Shown: positions 6,881 through 8,996 of the stretch, in pieces
Layout: each line of letters starts with the position of its first letter
Position numbering within the stretch: position 1 is the first letter of the stretch
From: Patescibacteria group bacterium
GTDB lineage: Bacteria > Patescibacteriota > Patescibacteriia > UBA1558 > GWA2-36-10
DNA length: 8,996 nt
NCBI GenBank assembly: GCA_030917205.1
Contig: JAUPVE010000021.1
Location: forward strand, 1-8,996
Direction: 5' to 3'
The notes under the pieces: generated by a model
What the model saw: the letters and a program-made list of their open reading frames with translations, nothing else
What the model was told of the DNA's origin: nothing
Database searches by the model: none
Position numbers and translations under genes: made by a program

Positions 6881-6904
6881 ATCACTTAAATAAAAAATGG
6901 TCAA
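6876..6904 (-). promoter_or_regulatory. pnuC-nadR-nrtR operon promoter
   Basis: Minus strand: -35 TTGACC (6899-6904), 17-bp spacer, extended -10 TGA-TATAGT (hexamer 6876-6881), +1 near 6869. Five of the six -10 bases lie inside the 21-bp palindrome. Confidence 0.85.
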
Positions 6905-6923
6905 GAGTTATCCCCTTCTACAT

Positions 6924-6949
6924 AAAAACGACTCAAACGAGTCGTTTTT
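6924..6949 (-). terminator. Intrinsic terminator after the cyclophilin gene
   Basis: A perfect 11-bp stem, AAAAACGACTC / GAGTCGTTTTT, around a 4-nt loop. It reads equally well on both strands, but only the minus strand has a gene leading into it (stop at 6971). The stem core is shared with the terminator at 4432-4458. Confidence 0.9.
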
Positions 6950-6970
6950 CTTAATATTATATTACTATTT

Positions 6971-7648
6971 TTACTCTACTACTTCTACTTTTTTCATCTT
7001 TACTTCTGCAAGTGGTCTATCACTAGCATCTACCTTGGTCGCTGCTATAGCATCGACTACCTCCATACCAGTCACTACTCGTCCAAAGATAGTATAGTTG
7101 TGATCTAGTGGATAGTCTTGATGCATGATGAAAAACTGACTGCCATTGGTATTGGGGCCGGCGTTGGCCATAGCTAGTACACCTCTGACATAGCCACGTT
7201 TGTATGATTCGGTATTTGGATTCAGCTCATCAGCAAACTGGTATCCAGGGCCACCTCGGCCAGTACCAGCTGGATCACCACCTTGGATCATAAAGCCAGA
7301 AATGACCCGATGAAAAATCACGCCATCATAAAAGCCTTTTTTGGCTAAAGTCACAAAATTATCCACTGCCTTAGGGGCGTCATTATCAAATAATTCTAAA
7401 GTAATATCGCCCTGACTAGTTTCTATTTTTACATTTGTCATTTTAGTTTCTGTTATAGACAAATCTTCAGTTTCCAAAGTTTCCAAGGGAAGCTGATTGT
7501 CTAGTGTATTAGTGTTAGCATTTAAATTTTCATTGTTGGGAGCAATAGCCTTTTGATTAAATTTGATAAAAAATAACCAAACAATCAAAATGAGTAAAAG
7601 CACTCCTCCACCGATTTTTAACCAAGTATTTTTTGTGTTTAAAGTCAT
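6971..7648 (-). CDS. Membrane-anchored cyclophilin-type peptidyl-prolyl cis-trans isomerase
   Basis: 225 residues. A basic N-terminus and one hydrophobic segment (about 12-29) are followed by an Asn/Thr-rich linker (30-70) and a single cyclophilin domain (about 72-225). The domain should therefore sit outside the membrane and help fold exported proteins by isomerising Xaa-Pro bonds. Active-site residues by alignment to human CypA from memory: Arg114 in FHRVI, Phe119, Met120 and Gln122 in GFMIQGG, and GSQFFI (169-174). The CypA Trp121 and His126 positions are Pro and Tyr here, as in many bacterial single-domain members. The ATG 7648 start includes the anchor. No lipobox Cys is present, so it is an uncleaved anchor rather than a lipoprotein. 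It lies 47 bp after the S51 peptidase gene with no convincing terminator or promoter between, so cotranscription is plausible. Confidence 0.95.
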   Translation of the reverse strand: MTLNTKNTWLKIGGGVLLLILIVWLFFIKFNQKAIAPNNENLNANTNTLDNQLPLETLETEDLSITETKMTNVKIETSQGDITLELFDNDAPKAVDNFVTLAKKGFYDGVIFHRVISGFMIQGGDPAGTGRGGPGYQFADELNPNTESYKRGYVRGVLAMANAGPNTNGSQFFIMHQDYPLDHNYTIFGRVVTGMEVVDAIAATKVDASDRPLAEVKMKKVEVVE

Positions 7649-7695
7649 AATCTTAATTTAATTGCATAGACTATTAGCAAAAAGCTATTTTATAT

Positions 7696-8349
7696 TTAAT
7701 TAAATTCTAAATATTTACCACCGCCAATAATTTCAACTACTCCATCCACCACTTTTAAAGCAGACTGGTCGTCAAGAGCATACGTTTTTCTACTAACATC
7801 TTTCATAGCCTCTTTAATATTATCTTCTACGCGCACAGCAAAGTGAGGGTTATTTAAATGAGGTAAAAAATAAAAATCAACTAAGCCCAGACTTGTTATT
7901 TTATTTTGCCTCGCCCTTTCTCCATATAATTTTTGTGAGAGCGTAAGATCTAAATCTGGCCCAGTGACCATACTACCCGCACTCACACCTACATAAACTT
8001 TAGTTTTTAAAAAATCTAACAAAGCATTTTTAAAATGTAACTTATTCATGCACTCCATCAAATAGCTACTATTTCCACCTTCAAAAAATAGAACATCAGC
8101 TTCTTCTAATTGTGGTCGCCAAATATTTTCTGGTACCGCAATTATGTCTGTAATCGTAATAGTTTTAAAATTTTGTTTTTGAATATTTACCAAGTCATCT
8201 ATAAACCAATTTTTATCACCAGTTTGAATATTTGAAGCCGTGGAAATAAAAACAAGAGAAGTATTCTCCGGTTTTTTACCCACTAAATCAAACAGAGCTT
8301 CAGCTATAATTTTATTGGAAAGCCCATTTGAAGTAAGTAGTAATTTCAT
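7696..8349 (-). CDS. Peptidase S51 (dipeptidase E-like) family protein
   Basis: 217 residues from ATG 8349; the frame extends to GTG 8370, but MKLLLTSNG is the normal family start. S51 enzymes are cytoplasmic serine peptidases with a flavodoxin-like fold; dipeptidase E cleaves Asp-Xaa dipeptides. The nucleophile elbow GVSAGS (121-126) gives Ser123, FFEGGNSSYLM (88-98) is the conserved oxyanion-region block, and FLPHLNNPHF (161-170) carries the probable catalytic His164. The Asp of the triad is less sure, perhaps Asp132 or Asp134. Length is close to the 220-230 of the family. There is no signal peptide. The substrate cannot be settled, as the family also includes cyanophycinases and peptidases of unknown specificity. 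It lies 66 bp after the tRNA-Gln gene on the same strand. Confidence 0.88.
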   Translation of the reverse strand: MKLLLTSNGLSNKIIAEALFDLVGKKPENTSLVFISTASNIQTGDKNWFIDDLVNIQKQNFKTITITDIIAVPENIWRPQLEEADVLFFEGGNSSYLMECMNKLHFKNALLDFLKTKVYVGVSAGSMVTGPDLDLTLSQKLYGERARQNKITSLGLVDFYFLPHLNNPHFAVRVEDNIKEAMKDVSRKTYALDDQSALKVVDGVVEIIGGGKYLEFN

Positions 8350-8386
8350 AAAATAATTTTTATTTTGCACTTTGCCTCGAGACTCT

Positions 8387-8411
8387 CACTTTTTTGGCCG
8401 AAGGCCAAGTG
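8387..8411 (-). other. Hairpin just after tRNA-Gln
   Basis: On the minus strand CACTTGGCC pairs with GGCC-AAAAA-AGTG around TTC, starting 4 nt after the encoded CCA. There is no T-run after it, so it is not a standard terminator. It may mark 3'-end processing of the tRNA, or be a weak stop before the S51 gene. Confidence 0.4.
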
Positions 8412-8415
8412 AAAT

Positions 8416-8489
8416 TGGCTCGGGGATAGGGACTCGAACCCCAATTCTCAGGACCAGAACCTGATGTCCTACCATTAGACGATCCCCGA
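8416..8489 (-). tRNA. tRNA-Gln (anticodon CTG), CCA encoded
   Basis: 74 nt with the full cloverleaf. The acceptor stem TCGGGGA (8483-8489) pairs with TCCCCGA (8420-8426), then comes discriminator G8419 and encoded CCA 8416-8418. The D-arm is GTC-TAATGGTAG-GAC. The anticodon arm TCAGG-TTCTGGT-CCTGA gives CTG at 8455-8457, reading CAG codons. The T-arm is TGGGG-TTCGAGT-CCCTA. Its 5' portion is repeated twice more upstream (8580-8601 and 8851-8942). The -35/-10 directly before it is poor, while a good promoter stands before the outermost fragment at 8953-8981. Confidence 0.96.
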
Positions 8490-8501
8490 ATAATTTAAAT
8501 T

Positions 8502-8579
8502 TGTACTTATGACCACTACGCGGCAAATATTTATTCTTTTGAATACTTGCCCCGTTATGAGCGTAAGCGAATTTGCGGG
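8502..8579. other. Non-coding palindromic segment between tRNA fragments
   Basis: No supportable ORF. It contains an imperfect hairpin, GGCAA...ATTC-TTTT-GAAT...TTGCC (8522-8551), and outer related segments GCGGCAAAT and ATTTGCGG (inverted) near 8520 and 8571-8578. On the minus strand TGGTC occurs at both ends of the segment. It may be a second small insertion between fragment copy 2 and the tRNA. Confidence 0.4.
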
Positions 8580-8601
8580 ACCATTAGACGATCCCCGAAT
8601 A
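8580..8601 (-). pseudogene. tRNA-Gln 5' fragment, copy 2 (22 bp)
   Basis: Identical over 22 bp to 8471-8492, that is, 3 nt of leader plus tRNA nucleotides 1-19. The AT-rich leader is also similar (AAATTTTAATATA here, AAATTTAAATTA before the tRNA). It begins 2 nt after the GIY-YIG stop codon and cannot form a tRNA. Confidence 0.9.
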
Positions 8602-8603
8602 TA

Positions 8604-8840
8604 TTAAAATTTATCTCTTAATTCTTTTTTACCTTTAGCTGTCTTATAAAATTTTTCTTTTGCGTAGGCTAAATACTTATCATTATAGTATTCAAAATAT
8701 ACTAGTTTCATCGGTATTCTACTCTTAGTAGATTTTACATGTCCCGCATTATGATATCTTAACCTATTTTCAAGATTTGCAGTACAACCTATGTACAAAT
8801 TGCCATCTTTAACACTTTTTAAGACATAAACTGTAAACAT
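8604..8840 (-). CDS. Stand-alone GIY-YIG nuclease domain protein
   Basis: 78 residues from ATG 8840. The protein is essentially one GIY-YIG nuclease domain of the small UPF0213/YhbQ-like type. Visible elements: the first strand VYVLKS (4-9, in place of GIY), YIG (16-18), the catalytic Arg26 in LENRLRYHN, the KSTKSR block (36-41) and the metal-binding Glu62 in AKEKFYK. An in-frame ATG at 8861 exists, but it comes from the D-loop of the tRNA fragment and adds seven residues unlike the family, so I reject it. GIY-YIG domains cut DNA in homing endonucleases and repair enzymes; the role of small stand-alone members is unsettled. Here the gene lies between tRNA-Gln 5' fragments, with its stop codon 2 nt from copy 2, suggesting it belongs to a homing-like element. 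It is probably transcribed from the promoter at 8953-8981. Confidence 0.92.
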   Translation of the reverse strand: MFTVYVLKSVKDGNLYIGCTANLENRLRYHNAGHVKSTKSRIPMKLVYFEYYNDKYLAYAKEKFYKTAKGKKELRDKF

Positions 8841-8850
8841 GACTTTAAGT

Positions 8851-8940
8851 TGTCCTACCATTAGCCTCGCCTCTCAGCCGTGCTACGAGCGAGGCCGTAG
8901 GGCGTAGCCCAACGGGCTACGGCCGAGGGACGATCCCCGA
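8851..8940 (-). pseudogene. tRNA-Gln 5' fragment, copy 1, split by an insertion
   Basis: tRNA nucleotides 1-11 (8930-8940) and 12-25 (8851-8864) are both present and exact, but a 65-bp GC-rich block separates them. After nucleotide 25 the sequence changes to the 5' flank of the GIY-YIG gene. The fragment sits 6 nt after the predicted start of a good promoter, so it is likely the 5' end of the ancestral tRNA gene. Confidence 0.85.
8865..8929. repeat. 65-bp GC-rich palindromic insertion
   Basis: Inserted exactly between tRNA nucleotides 11 and 12 of copy 1. GC is far above its surroundings. Inverted repeats: CCTCGC (8865-8870) with GCGAGG (8889-8894), GGCCGTAG (8893-8900) with CTACGGCC (8917-8924), and an inner alternative GTAGCCC-AAC-GGGCTAC (8904-8920). 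No reading frame of note. It looks like a REP- or MITE-like structured repeat. Confidence 0.75.
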
Positions 8941-8952
8941 ATGGCTTGAAAA

Positions 8953-8981
8953 ATAATATTACAATTAAAACATTAAGTCAA
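8953..8981 (-). promoter_or_regulatory. Probable original tRNA-Gln promoter
   Basis: Minus strand: -35 TTGACT (8976-8981), 17-bp spacer, -10 TATTAT (8953-8958), +1 near 8946. This is 6 nt before the first nucleotide of tRNA fragment copy 1, a typical tRNA leader. A transcript from here would run through the GIY-YIG gene to the intact tRNA-Gln. Confidence 0.75.
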
Positions 8982-8996
8982 TCAAATCAACTCTCC

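Larger units (their letters stand above)
8490..8940 (-). mobile_element. Putative GIY-YIG element inserted in the tRNA-Gln gene
   Basis: The interval lies between two copies of tRNA nucleotides 1-25 in direct orientation: the outer, broken one (8851-8940) and the one that is part of the intact tRNA (8465-8489). It holds a GIY-YIG gene, a third short tRNA fragment, and two palindromic non-coding segments. Recombination between the outer copies would remove about 451 bp and leave one intact tRNA behind the strong promoter at 8953-8981. That is the arrangement expected after an element entered the 5' part of the tRNA and rebuilt it. Mobility is inferred; no integrase or transposase is present. 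Confidence 0.55.

Noticed and set aside
6897..7097. Plus-strand ORF of 66 codons
   Set aside because: Crosses the intrinsic terminator and runs antisense to the cyclophilin gene.
7649..7695. Terminator between the S51 peptidase and cyclophilin genes
   Set aside because: TAGC/GCTA around TTTTT is only a 4-bp AT-rich stem with no T-run after it; too weak to call.
8350..8370. GTG start for the S51 peptidase gene
   Set aside because: The family begins at MKLLLTSNG; the seven extra residues have no support.
8580..8601. Second tRNA gene
   Set aside because: Only nucleotides 1-19 are present; there is no anticodon arm or 3' acceptor strand.
8841..8861. Upstream ATG for the GIY-YIG protein
   Set aside because: The ATG is part of the tRNA D-loop sequence and the seven added residues do not fit the family; ATG 8840 does.
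8471..8942. CRISPR-like array from the three repeated 14-22-bp segments
   Set aside because: The repeats are exact pieces of the tRNA-Gln 5' end, spacing is irregular and one spacer is a gene.

Overview
The window is AT-rich, gene-dense bacterial DNA with every supported gene on the minus strand. I infer a reduced-genome bacterium of the Candidate Phyla Radiation / Patescibacteria type. The reasons are short intergenic gaps, promoters that place the transcription start at or next to the ATG, an almost complete lack of Shine-Dalgarno sites, a stand-alone GIY-YIG nuclease beside a tRNA, and NAD made by salvage. No rRNA or marker protein here fixes the lineage.

Layout from low to high coordinate (transcription runs the other way). 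1-1208: a membrane-anchored beta-propeller protein cut by the window edge. 1253-1954: uppS, the cis-prenyltransferase for the cell-wall lipid carrier. 2044-2530: an island of higher-GC DNA with one 63-residue unknown gene that has its own consensus promoter, strong Shine-Dalgarno and UUCG-loop terminator. It is bracketed by direct copies of a C/G-rich palindromic repeat. 2554-4353: typA/bipA, a ribosome-associated GTPase. 4486-6845: a three-gene operon pnuC-nadR-nrtR. 6971-8349: a membrane-anchored cyclophilin and an S51-family peptidase. 8416-8489: tRNA-Gln(CTG) with encoded CCA. 8490-8981: a GIY-YIG nuclease gene embedded among partial direct copies of the 5' end of that tRNA.

The pnuC-nadR-nrtR operon reads as a complete regulated unit. 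PnuC imports nicotinamide riboside; the bifunctional NadR-like protein phosphorylates and adenylylates it to NAD; NrtR, a Nudix-derived repressor with a degenerate catalytic box, should shut the operon off. A perfect 21-bp palindrome lies exactly over the -10 box and predicted start site of the pnuC promoter and is the obvious operator.

The least expected region is the right end. The original tRNA-Gln promoter seems to survive at 8953-8981 in front of a severed tRNA 5' end. The nuclease gene follows, then a second tRNA 5' fragment, and finally the intact tRNA whose 5' end has been regenerated. I read this as a roughly 451-bp element that entered the tRNA gene at its 5' side, rebuilt the tRNA and may be transcribed from the captured tRNA promoter. 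A separate 65-bp GC-rich palindromic block has split the outer tRNA fragment.
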